From an uncultured Lachnospiraceae bacterium (GTDB taxonomy: Bacteria; Bacillota; Clostridia; Lachnospirales; Lachnospiraceae): DNA of 22,030 nucleotides. The notes under the pieces were generated by a model. The model was given only the letters and a program-made list of their open reading frames with translations, had not been told where the DNA came from and did not search any database. Positions 13,978 through 21,233 of this stretch are shown here, piece after piece. Both the position numbers and the translations under genes were made by a program. The stretch spans positions 1 to 22,030 of the forward strand of contig CAJUNP010000043.1 in the NCBI GenBank assembly GCA_910587935.1, given 5' to 3'. How positions within the stretch are numbered: the first letter of the stretch is position 1; every line of letters starts with the position of its first letter.

Positions 13978-14179
13978 TACAATGCTTCAGGAATATTTAC
14001 CTTTTTTAATCCCCCTTATAGTTGCCCAGTTGGCGCTTCTTGGGTACACTCTTTACCACATTTTAACACATACTCATTATAAGAGGGGAACCCGCGGTCT
14101 GTGGCTTGTAGTTGCCCTTGTGGGGATGCAGTTTATCGGTCCCATTCTGTATTTTTTGCTGGGAAAAGAGGATGCGTAA
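13970..14179 (+). CDS. Small PLDc_N-type membrane protein
   Basis: A 69-residue protein with two membrane helices (about residues 8-26 and 39-61) separated by a short basic loop HTHYKRGTRG. The spacing and the end FIGPILYFLLGKEDA match the small PLD-nuclease N-terminal (PLDc_N) proteins often found beside bacitracin- or lantibiotic-type ABC transporters. Its ATG overlaps the end of the MerR-type gene by eight bases, implying coupled translation; the ribosome binding site AAGGAA is rather distant. It ends one base before the ATPase start codon. Its role is probably as an accessory subunit of the transporter, which is inferred from position. Confidence 0.8.
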   Translation: MNDTMLQEYLPFLIPLIVAQLALLGYTLYHILTHTHYKRGTRGLWLVVALVGMQFIGPILYFLLGKEDA

Positions 14180-14180
14180 C

Positions 14181-15080
14181 ATGGATATGCTGACGATTAC
14201 AAATCTTGAAAAAAGATTTGGAGACAAGGAAGTGCTGCGGGGACTGAATCTGTCGGTTCCCGAACACAGTGTGTTTGGATTTGTAGGGAGAAACGGCGCC
14301 GGCAAAACAACGACCATGAAATCCGTGCTCGGATTATTAAGGCCCGAAAATGGGGAAATTCTGGTATCCGGTGAAAGGGTTTCTTACGGTCAGACAAAAA
14401 CCAACCGTTTTATCGGTTATCTGCCCGATGTTCCGGAGTTCTATTCTTTTATGACGCCCAGGGAATATCTGGCTCTCTGCGGGCAAATCTGCGGTATGAA
14501 AAAAACCGACATTACTACCCGCGGCGCCAGGCTATTGGAGCTTGTAGGACTGGAAGACGAAAAGCATCGTATTAAGGGATTTTCCAGAGGCATGAAACAG
14601 CGTCTGGGAATCGCACAGGCGCTGCTGATCCGTCCGAAGCTTCTGATCTGCGACGAACCCACCTCCGCTCTCGATCCGGTGGGAAGAAAGGAAATTCTTG
14701 ACATTCTGCTGGCAGCCAGAGAAGAAACTACGGTGCTTTTTTCCACCCATATTCTTTCCGACGTGGAGCGGATTTGTACAAATGTGGCCTTCTTACATGA
14801 AGGGAAAACAGCTATGCAGGGAAGTGTTGCTGAAATCAGGAATCTGCATGCTTCCGAAGAATTTACCGTTGAGACGGGCAGGGAAGAGGATGTGGAAAAG
14901 CTTTTGCAGGCATTTGACGGTTCCGTACGAAAAGAAAGAAACTTAATTCTTTTTCGGGGAGATAAAAACAAAATGTTTTCCGTATTGAAATATATAGCGG
15001 ACAATCAGATTGCCATGCAGAAGGTAGAAAAAATGGAACCTTCTCTTGAGTCTTTATTTTTGGAGGTGGCTAAACCATGA
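14181..15080 (+). CDS. ABC transporter ATP-binding protein, ABC-2/BcrA type
   Basis: A 299-residue single-domain ABC ATPase. Walker A is GRNGAGKT (36-43), the signature is FSRGMKQ (134-140), Walker B is LLICDEP (154-160), and the switch His is in FSTHILSD (His190). A C-terminal extension of about 90 residues follows, as in BcrA-like drug and lantibiotic exporters. The start at 14181 is preceded by AGAGGA; a longer frame upstream overlaps the preceding gene and carries no family similarity. Its stop overlaps the permease start by four bases (ATGA). It powers the membrane partner that follows. The substrate is unknown; peptide antibiotics are the usual one for such pairs. Confidence 0.93.
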   Translation: MDMLTITNLEKRFGDKEVLRGLNLSVPEHSVFGFVGRNGAGKTTTMKSVLGLLRPENGEILVSGERVSYGQTKTNRFIGYLPDVPEFYSFMTPREYLALCGQICGMKKTDITTRGARLLELVGLEDEKHRIKGFSRGMKQRLGIAQALLIRPKLLICDEPTSALDPVGRKEILDILLAAREETTVLFSTHILSDVERICTNVAFLHEGKTAMQGSVAEIRNLHASEEFTVETGREEDVEKLLQAFDGSVRKERNLILFRGDKNKMFSVLKYIADNQIAMQKVEKMEPSLESLFLEVAKP

Positions 15081-15847
15081 ATACATTCATAGCTTTTACG
15101 AAAAAGGAATGGCTTGAAACAATTCGCAGCGGCAAGCTGGTCATTCTGACTGTCCTGTTTTTATTATTCGGCGTAATGAATCCGGCCATTGCTAAACTTA
15201 CGCCGTGGATGATGGAGCTTATGTCGGAATCTCTTTCCGGGACAGGGTTAATCGTTACGCAAATACAGGTTGACGCGCTGGTTTCCTGGACGCAGTTTTT
15301 TAAAAATATTCCCATTGCCCTCATTGCCTTTATTTTAATTTACAGCGGTATTTTTACAAGAGAATATCAGTCGGGAACGCTGGTGCTCGTACTGACAAAG
15401 GGATTGTCCCGTTCAAAGGCCGTGCTTGCCAAAACCGCTTTGATGCTGGCAGTCTGGAGTTTTTGTTATTGGCTGTGTTTTGGGGTCACTTATGGTTATA
15501 ATATGTACTTTTGGGATAACGGGATTGCCCGCAGTCTTCTGGCGGCAGTCGGATGCTGGTGGCTGTTCGGCATCTGGATCATCAGCCTGACCGTATTTTT
15601 CTCGACTGTTTTTGAAAATACGGCGGGAGTATTGGCCGGAACCGGCGGAACCGCCTTGGCCGCTTATGTATTGGGTATTTTTCCTTTGGTTAAAGAATAT
15701 ACGCCGACAAACCTGTTAAATGCATCAATTCTCCTAACCGGGGCAACGGAACCCGCGGCGTACGGTAAGGCTGTTGTCTTAACGGTCGTTTTAAGCGCAG
15801 GAGCAATTGGGGGAGGAATTGCTTTGATGAATCGCAGGCACATTTAA
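15077..15847 (+). CDS. ABC-2 type transporter permease
   Basis: A 256-residue integral membrane protein with about six hydrophobic segments, including LVILTVLFLLFGVM near residue 23, IALIAFILIYSGIF near residue 78 and a closing VLTVVLSAGAIGGGIALM. The opening FTKKEWLETIRSGKLVIL and the following IFTREYQSGTLVLVLTKGLSRSK are typical of ABC-2 permeases that work with BcrA-like ATPases. It is the last gene of the MerR-controlled operon. No convincing terminator is visible after it; the operon runs into the antisense strand of the decayed acetyltransferase gene. Confidence 0.9.
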   Translation: MNTFIAFTKKEWLETIRSGKLVILTVLFLLFGVMNPAIAKLTPWMMELMSESLSGTGLIVTQIQVDALVSWTQFFKNIPIALIAFILIYSGIFTREYQSGTLVLVLTKGLSRSKAVLAKTALMLAVWSFCYWLCFGVTYGYNMYFWDNGIARSLLAAVGCWWLFGIWIISLTVFFSTVFENTAGVLAGTGGTALAAYVLGIFPLVKEYTPTNLLNASILLTGATEPAAYGKAVVLTVVLSAGAIGGGIALMNRRHI

Positions 15848-15849
15848 TT

Positions 15850-16135
15850 TCAGCGCCGGTATTTCTCAATCCAGTCCACCGTAAAATCAACCAGTTCACG
15901 CTGGCGCATATAACGAAGCGTTGCGTTTCCAAGGATTGTTTTTATGACTGATTTCCGGCTCTCGAACGCTTCGCCTATATCCTGAAAATCTTCGCCGTCT
16001 ACGTAAAGGGCTCAATAACCGTCTGCGCCCCTCCCGGAACAAATCCAAGACTGCTTAAGGATGCATGTACCATAATTGTATTGCCTTTCCCACGCCGATT
16101 TGGCGGAGGGCTGTTTTTATGTCGCTTTTTAGCAC
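15850..16135 (-). pseudogene. Remnant of an AAC(3)-family aminoglycoside N-acetyltransferase
   Basis: Too broken to form one reading frame, this stretch carries both ends of an AAC(3)-type protein. From about 16135 to 16087 one frame reads LKSDIKTALRQIGVGK, and after a single-base shift the next frame reads NTIMVHASLSSLGFVPGG and QTVIE to about 16018. It then jumps straight to a C-terminal frame, 16008-15850, reading DFQDIGEAFESRK and LRYMRQRELVDFTVDWIEKY before a stop. Intact members are about 265-280 residues; only about 85 codons remain, so roughly two thirds of the middle, including the active-site core, has been deleted. The family is known for 3-N-acetylation of aminoglycosides, though many chromosomal homologues have other substrates. 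The gene cannot be functional. Confidence 0.78.
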
Positions 16136-16212
16136 CAGTTTTCTTTCAATGTAAAAATCAATGATATTATACTAATCACGCAGCCGACTAATGCAATAAC
16201 CTCCGCATGCAC
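16129..16212 (-). other. Possible short hydrophobic peptide frame, doubtful
   Basis: A GTG-initiated frame of 27 codons encodes VHAEVIALVGCVISIISLIF and ends in TLKENWC. One membrane helix followed by a short charged tail resembles small membrane peptides such as holin-like type I toxins. No good ribosome binding site precedes the GTG, and the frame ends just inside the acetyltransferase remnant, so chance is a real possibility. With the remnant it accounts for the gene-poor stretch 15848-16216. Confidence 0.2.
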
Positions 16213-16216
16213 TGCC

Positions 16217-16621
16217 CTACTGCCTGTTATAATACGCAATCCCGTCCTGCGGCCAAAAATAAGTCCGAATATACCCATCCGTGGAAACAATCACAAATTC
16301 ATTGGTCTCTTCCAGGTAATACACGTTGTCGCCGTCTTCCTCCTCCAGCTTATGTAAAGAATCAGGGTTGGCAATAACGGCGTTAGCGCCCGCCAGATAT
16401 TCCTCCTTGGAATCGTATCCCATATCGATTCCGTGCTTTTCATAATGGTCGGTCAGCTGTTCCTCCCTGCGAAAAGACAAGGCGGCATATTCTTCCGTTT
16501 CTTTCGTAATAACGGGCGTCGGCTCCATGCTTTGATCCGGCTTTTCATTTGTAAAAATACTCCAGAAAATAATGATTAACAGAGCAGCCAAACCTGTTGT
16601 TATGGATGTTTTCTTCTTCAT
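16217..16621 (-). CDS. Membrane-anchored or secreted protein with BECR/barnase-like RNase toxin-type domain
   Basis: A 134-residue protein with an N-terminal hydrophobic segment (TGLAALLIIIFWSIF, about 8-22) that is either a signal or an anchor, then a linker, then a compact domain from about residue 48. That domain reads FRREEQLTDHYEKHGIDMGY, SKEEYLAGA, and closes TNEFVIVSTDGYIRTYF near the C-terminus. The order of a DHYxKH pair, a S-x-E-Y-L helix and a final strand with T/S and R-x-Y-F is what barnase-EndoU-colicin-RelE (BECR) toxin domains show. Function as an RNase is inferred only. The start at 16621 is favoured over a GTG at 16648 because the signal-like sequence begins there. It lies seven bases after recQ on the same strand. 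No immunity gene is evident. Confidence 0.65.
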   Translation of the reverse strand: MKKKTSITTGLAALLIIIFWSIFTNEKPDQSMEPTPVITKETEEYAALSFRREEQLTDHYEKHGIDMGYDSKEEYLAGANAVIANPDSLHKLEEEDGDNVYYLEETNEFVIVSTDGYIRTYFWPQDGIAYYNRQ

Positions 16622-16628
16622 AATCGTT

Positions 16629-18914
16629 CTATACCTCGCTTTTTTCACTCATCAAATTCCGCCATTCGCCGGAAAGCTTATCAACAATGCTTTTCTGGGC
16701 TTTTTCGGAATATAAAAGCACTTCGTATTCCGCGCCTTTTTCACTGACGTGTTTTTCAAGAAAAATTCCGAACCGGCTGCCGGCCTCCATAATTTTCTTC
16801 TGCCAGATTCCGTTCCGGTATATTTCTTTTATCATGCCGTTTTGTATCAGCTTTTGCATAACGGCTTTGCCGGTCAGCCTTTTGTAAATTCTTTCATCCC
16901 GCAGATCGTTTATCTGTCCCACCAGATCGCTTAAGGTCATTTTTTCGGTAAAGTGTAACTGCTCTCTGATTTCTTCCGTCAGCACAAATTCCTGCTTTCT
17001 TTTAGTAAGCTTTGTTTCGCTGCTCACGGTTAATTTATGATCTTCAAAACACAACGGCCTGTTTTCTTCTTGTCGGAATTGCCGGATTACTTCCAGGAAT
17101 CTCTCTCCGTACCGTTCATATTTTACCTCGCCAACCCCGGCTACCTGCAGCATTTCCGTTTTGGATGAAGGAGCTTTGGCGCACAGCTCCAGTAAAGTTT
17201 TATCCGAAAATACGATATAGGGAGGGATTGCCTGCTCTCTGGCAATCTCCAGACGCGTTTTTTTAAGTCTGTCAAACAGCTCCAGCCCGGCCGAAGTAAG
17301 GATATCGGAAACACGCTGCCTGCGGCTGCCTGCCCTTCCCGGTTCGGGTTCCTGCGTCTTTTGCTCGGGCAGACATTTGATCACAACTCTGCATTGGCCG
17401 GACAATACTTCCGAAGACGCTTTTCCCAGCTTGAGAAGCATATATTTATCCTTTGTCATAAACAAATACTGTTCCGCAATCATTTCATTAATAATATTTT
17501 TAAGCTTCTCCTCCGGCATGTCTTTATGAAGTCCAAAGCATGACATTTCCGTCAATCCATAGGAACGAAGCTTCGCTTTGTTTTCCCCGCGCAGCACACC
17601 GACAATTACATTCATACCATAACGCTGTCCACATTCCCTGACGCACTGAAGAATATCGGCCGCAATATCGGTTACGTCGGTTTCTTCATATTCTGTCAGG
17701 CAGTTGGAACAGTTGCCGCATGTACTGCGATTATCATCAAATTCCCCAAAATAATGCAATATGTATTGGCGCAGGCACTTTTTTGTCGTACAATAACCGG
17801 TCATGGCGCGCAGTCTCGCCATGTCGTTTTCCTTCACCGATTCTGCTTCTTCCCGTGTGTATTCCTGATTTTCTCCTTTGTTGTCAATCAAAAACTGGTG
17901 AATCATCACATCCTGCGGAGAATATAAAAGGATACATTCGGACGCTTCTCCGTCGCGGCCGGCTCTTCCGGCTTCCTGATAATAATTCTCAAGGCTCTGG
18001 GACATATTGTAGTGGATCACGTAACGCACGTTTGATTTGTCAATACCCATGCCGAAAGCGTTGGTAGCCACCATCACAGGCTTTACATCATACAGGAAAT
18101 CCTCTTGATTCCGCTTCCTTTCATCGCTGCTCAAACCGGCGTGGTATTTCGTTGACGGCATGCCCATCTCTTCCAGAAAAGCGCACAGATTATCCACATT
18201 TTTTCTGGTGGCGCAGTATATGATCCCGCTTTCGCCGGAATGATCTTTTACATAATTCAGTACCTCCATATCTTTTTTTCGGATATGACGCACTTCAAAA
18301 TACAGATTTTCCCGGTCAAAGCCGGTAATCAAAACCTTAGGGCTGCGAAGTCCCAGCACACAGCAAATATCATCCTTTACAACTGCCGTGGCAGTTGCTG
18401 TAAAGGCGCTGACAATGGGGCGCCTTGGAAGGGAATTAATAAATTTTACGATTTTTAAGTAGCTTGGACGGAAATCCTGTCCCCATTGCGATATACAATG
18501 CGCCTCATCTACCGTTACCATGGAAATCGGGGCATTTAATGCAAAATTCATAAAACTGTTCGTCTCCAGCCTCTCCGGCGCCGCGTAAATAATCTTATAG
18601 CGCCCCTCTCCGGCCAGCTGCAACGCCTTAGACACCTGTCCTTCCGTCAGGGAGCTGTTTATATAAGCGGCATGGATTCCCGCCTGGTTTAATGCTTTTA
18701 CCTGATCCATCATCAGGGATATCAGGGGCGAAATAACCAGTGTAATGCCGGAAAGAACCAGCGCCGGAACCTGATAGCAGACGGATTTCCCCGCACCGGT
18801 AGGCATAATCCCCAATACGTCCTGTCCCTGCAGAATTGCGTTAATTAATTCTTCCTGTCCGGGGCGGAACCGGTCATAGCCAAAGTATTGTTTCAGTACT
18901 TCCTGTTGCTGCAT
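16629..18914 (-). CDS. recQ: ATP-dependent DNA helicase RecQ
   Basis: A 761-residue 3'-5' DNA helicase acting in recombination and replication-fork repair. Helicase motif I is GIMPTGAGKS (35-44), motif II is DEAH (136-139), the RecQ-specific aromatic loop SQWGQDFRPSY follows, and motif VI is QEAGRAGRDG. A zinc-binding domain with Cys residues in TTKKCLRQYI and CGNCSNC, a winged helix and an HRDC domain (LFDRLKKTRLEIAREQAIPP onward) come next. It is about 150 residues longer than E. coli RecQ because of a C-terminal extension (about 610-761) that looks helical and ends in a winged-helix-like region. GGAG lies eight bases before the ATG. The downstream toxin-like gene is probably co-transcribed. 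Confidence 0.96.
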   Translation of the reverse strand: MQQQEVLKQYFGYDRFRPGQEELINAILQGQDVLGIMPTGAGKSVCYQVPALVLSGITLVISPLISLMMDQVKALNQAGIHAAYINSSLTEGQVSKALQLAGEGRYKIIYAAPERLETNSFMNFALNAPISMVTVDEAHCISQWGQDFRPSYLKIVKFINSLPRRPIVSAFTATATAVVKDDICCVLGLRSPKVLITGFDRENLYFEVRHIRKKDMEVLNYVKDHSGESGIIYCATRKNVDNLCAFLEEMGMPSTKYHAGLSSDERKRNQEDFLYDVKPVMVATNAFGMGIDKSNVRYVIHYNMSQSLENYYQEAGRAGRDGEASECILLYSPQDVMIHQFLIDNKGENQEYTREEAESVKENDMARLRAMTGYCTTKKCLRQYILHYFGEFDDNRSTCGNCSNCLTEYEETDVTDIAADILQCVRECGQRYGMNVIVGVLRGENKAKLRSYGLTEMSCFGLHKDMPEEKLKNIINEMIAEQYLFMTKDKYMLLKLGKASSEVLSGQCRVVIKCLPEQKTQEPEPGRAGSRRQRVSDILTSAGLELFDRLKKTRLEIAREQAIPPYIVFSDKTLLELCAKAPSSKTEMLQVAGVGEVKYERYGERFLEVIRQFRQEENRPLCFEDHKLTVSSETKLTKRKQEFVLTEEIREQLHFTEKMTLSDLVGQINDLRDERIYKRLTGKAVMQKLIQNGMIKEIYRNGIWQKKIMEAGSRFGIFLEKHVSEKGAEYEVLLYSEKAQKSIVDKLSGEWRNLMSEKSEV

Positions 18915-19005
18915 GTAAACACTCCGTTTCTTTATTTTCCCAATAATCTTATCACAGTTTTTATAACTTCTCTATACTAATTTCCTTTTGATCTCCAAAC
19001 ATAAC

Positions 19006-19030
19006 AAAAAAGAGAAGCTCTAAACTTCTC
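19006..19030 (-). terminator. Terminator of the signal peptidase-sortase operon
   Basis: On the minus strand GAGAAG (19030-19025), a seven-base loop and CTTCTC (19017-19012) are followed by six T residues (19011-19006). It lies 18 bases after the stop of the fusion gene and separates this operon from recQ. Confidence 0.8.
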
Positions 19031-19047
19031 CTTTCCGCCTGTTTCAT

Positions 19048-20307
19048 TTATTTTTCATCAATCCGCTTTGCATTGACCACAAAACGGTTTCCTTTCGTAG
19101 AACAGGTTGATAAGGTTATGACCTTATCCGAGCTTTTCGCTTCCACACCGGTGTCATAATAGGACCGTTGTTTCATATGGTCGAGCAATTCCTGAAATGT
19201 GTCATCCGGCCCAAAGCTCACATTATAAATCTCTCCGTCCACCGGAATATCATAATATGCAAAAATCTGGTATCGGTATACTCTGTCTAACGTATATATG
19301 GTAAAGTATTCGTTGCCGGTATAAAACTCTTCGGTTTTATATTTTTTTAATGCTCCGAACATGGACAGATTTTTCATATTATGACCGTATAATATGGTAT
19401 GGCTGTCATGAAAATCATCCGAATTGGTCGTTTCCATAAAAATACTGCCGGCAGAATTGGCTTCTCCCGAAAAGGTATGCTTCAGATAATATTCGTTGTC
19501 GCTTCCCTGCATAACGGGATAGCTTAGTTCCAGATTATCAAATTTGATCCATCCGATCACTTCCGGATTCTGCTCATGAAGTTCTGCAACACCGGCAAGA
19601 ATCGTTTTCTCCTCTTCCGTCAAATCCGCCGTATCTTCTCCCGCTTCCCCTGCGGCAGACTGCATATCCCCGAAGACTTCTTTTTCCAGGGCGTCGTATT
19701 CTGAGGACGCTTTGCGATAGTGCCAAAAAATACTGCCAAGATACGCTAATGCTCCTATAATCAGCAAAATTCCCAATGCCCGAACCGGAAATCCCTTTTT
19801 TTCACGTACCTTCTTTTCGGGCGGTGATATAAGATCGGCTGCAACCCAAAAAATAAAAGCGGCTGCAAAAAGAATGATAAACACGCTGCGTCCCGTAGAC
19901 GAATCTACAAAATCTGCCACCCCGGCTAATCCCGGGAGAAAGAAAACGACTTTGCCGATCAGTCTTTCATAAGACACCGGCTCCGGGTCAGCCGTATTGT
20001 TGGCATCACCCTTTGTCGTAAAAGCGCCGCCGTCCATAGAGACTATTCTATGCGTCATCACGTGTTCCGTTTCGGTTCCCATGCGAAAGGTAATGACATC
20101 TCCTGCTTGAAGCTTACCTGGAACCGTTTCTTTAACATAAACGACACCGCCTACTGTGTAGGCCGGTGTCATACTGCCTGTCATGACTCCGTAAATCCTG
20201 ATTCCAAACAGTTTCGGAACGGTCAGCGGAGCCATTATCAGGATTACGGTAATCATGAGCAGAATACCTGTTAAATTCAATACTTTTGCAATAATTTTTT
20301 TATTCAC
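19048..20307 (-). CDS. SipW/ER-type signal peptidase I fused to a class B sortase
   Basis: One continuous 419-residue frame joins two secretion enzymes. The N-terminal part (1-160) is a SipW/ER-type signal peptidase: membrane helix 12-30, catalytic Ser45 in TGSMTPAY, GDVITF, His86 in MTHRIV in place of the bacterial Lys, and Asp101 in TKGDANN. A membrane helix (141-160), a basic cytoplasmic loop (PPEKKVREKKG, 162-172) and another helix (177-195) lead to a class B sortase (about 235-419): NEYYLKHTFSGEANSAGSIF, His309 in ILYGHNM, Cys402 in TLSTCSTKGNR, Arg408. The basic loop places both active sites outside the membrane, so the topology is coherent. Translation starts at GTG, two bases after the preceding stop and with a weak ribosome binding site, so it is probably coupled. 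It should process and perhaps anchor the TasA-like proteins encoded upstream; the sorting motif is not visible. Confidence 0.93.
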   Translation of the reverse strand: MNKKIIAKVLNLTGILLMITVILIMAPLTVPKLFGIRIYGVMTGSMTPAYTVGGVVYVKETVPGKLQAGDVITFRMGTETEHVMTHRIVSMDGGAFTTKGDANNTADPEPVSYERLIGKVVFFLPGLAGVADFVDSSTGRSVFIILFAAAFIFWVAADLISPPEKKVREKKGFPVRALGILLIIGALAYLGSIFWHYRKASSEYDALEKEVFGDMQSAAGEAGEDTADLTEEEKTILAGVAELHEQNPEVIGWIKFDNLELSYPVMQGSDNEYYLKHTFSGEANSAGSIFMETTNSDDFHDSHTILYGHNMKNLSMFGALKKYKTEEFYTGNEYFTIYTLDRVYRYQIFAYYDIPVDGEIYNVSFGPDDTFQELLDHMKQRSYYDTGVEAKSSDKVITLSTCSTKGNRFVVNAKRIDEK

Positions 20308-20309
20308 AG

Positions 20310-20495
20310 CTATTGATCGCTTTCACCGGAAAGGGTTGAATCCATTAATCGAATCATTTCCAGGGCGCTTCGGAAATTTACTTTCTTTTTGCCTTCCACC
20401 CAGGTAATGGTTCCCTGCCATGTATGATTCTCCTGGCTTTTAATTTCCACTACAAAACTCTGGTTGGAATTACCCAATGCTTCTTTTGCATGCAT
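20310..20495 (-). CDS. Small conserved-looking protein of unknown function
   Basis: A 61-residue soluble protein with no signal or membrane segment, between the TasA-like genes and the peptidase-sortase fusion. The core reads FVVEIKSQENHTWQGTITWV and FRSALEMIRLMDSTL, a likely beta-hairpin followed by a helix. I do not recognise a named family and assign no function. The ATG at 20495 is chosen because AAGGGG lies eight bases upstream; a TTG two codons earlier is too close to that site. It begins 21 bases after the preceding stop and ends two bases before the fusion start, so it is co-translated with the fusion and may be an accessory or regulatory factor. Confidence 0.75.
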   Translation of the reverse strand: MHAKEALGNSNQSFVVEIKSQENHTWQGTITWVEGKKKVNFRSALEMIRLMDSTLSGESDQ

Positions 20496-20516
20496 ACTCA
20501 ATACCCCTTTTCAGAT

Positions 20517-21194
20517 TTACTCTGTTTTCGGTTCCTCTTTTGCTTCATATTCCTGAATATCTTCTGCGGTTAAGTTCCAGCCAATTACCTTTTCTCCGTC
20601 TTTTACCAGCACGTCGTCTACATACTTGGACTGCACCGCTTCCGCTGCAATTTTAATGGAAAAACTCTTATCTGCCACGGCATTATCCCATTCGCCCGGA
20701 ATCGTTACTGTCTCGAACAGCACTGCTTTTTCTGCCGCTTTCAACTCGCTTCCGTAATAAAAGTATCCGTCCTTATCGTTATATGTCCAGTTGCTTCCGG
20801 CTGTTGAAAGGATCTGATCCGTCAGTTTCTTTGTCAGCAAGTCTAAAACATCTTTGTCAATATCCTGAGATTCAACCGTTACCGTCGCACGCACATAGCA
20901 GTTCTCACTGTCTTCTTCCACCGTAATCGTAGGATTTTTAGGTACTGTCTGACCCGGTACAACGTCTTCAAAAGTAAGACCTTCCTCCGTAAGCTCGGTT
21001 TCTCCTACCGGCACATATTCGCCGTCTGCATCTTTTTCTACCTTATTTTCAGTAAGATTGATATCTACATGACCCATTGTAATCACATTTTGAATATCCG
21101 CTTTATCCGTAAAATATGCCAGCGTTGCTCCGATTCCCACAACGGCTACCAATGCAAGAGCCGTTACCATAGCTAAAACTTTTTTCTTGTTCAT
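20517..21194 (-). CDS. TasA/CalY-like secreted protein with SipW-type signal sequence, second copy
   Basis: A 225-residue exported protein. The signal MNKKKVLAMVTALALVAVVG followed by IGATLAYFTD is of the SipW-dependent type, with cleavage expected near the TLAYF segment. The mature part begins with the family pattern NVITMGHVDINLTE and later PGQTVPKNPTITVEED and CYVRATVTV, seen in TasA/CalY (camelysin-like) fibre and matrix proteins. It ends EEPKTE with no hydrophobic tail or LPxTG/NPxTN sorting signal. AAGGAG lies seven bases before ATG 21194; an ATG six codons upstream lacks a site. It is separated by 39 bases from the paralogue upstream and is the likely cleavage substrate of the fusion peptidase. 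Confidence 0.88.
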   Translation of the reverse strand: MNKKKVLAMVTALALVAVVGIGATLAYFTDKADIQNVITMGHVDINLTENKVEKDADGEYVPVGETELTEEGLTFEDVVPGQTVPKNPTITVEEDSENCYVRATVTVESQDIDKDVLDLLTKKLTDQILSTAGSNWTYNDKDGYFYYGSELKAAEKAVLFETVTIPGEWDNAVADKSFSIKIAAEAVQSKYVDDVLVKDGEKVIGWNLTAEDIQEYEAKEEPKTE

Positions 21195-21233
21195 ACTGCT
21201 TCTCCTTGTCATTTATTATGAATTCGGTAAATT

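Noticed and set aside
16093..16116. CGCC-GGCG stem followed by T-rich DNA after the ABC-2 permease as its terminator.
   Set aside because: The stem is only four base pairs, the T-run is displaced by several bases, and the segment lies inside the AAC(3) remnant.
20886..20946. NPTIT and DPTVT segments in the two TasA-like proteins as possible sortase motifs.
   Set aside because: They lie in the middle of the folded domain, are not followed by a hydrophobic helix and basic tail, and do not fit NPxTx; they are part of the conserved family core.
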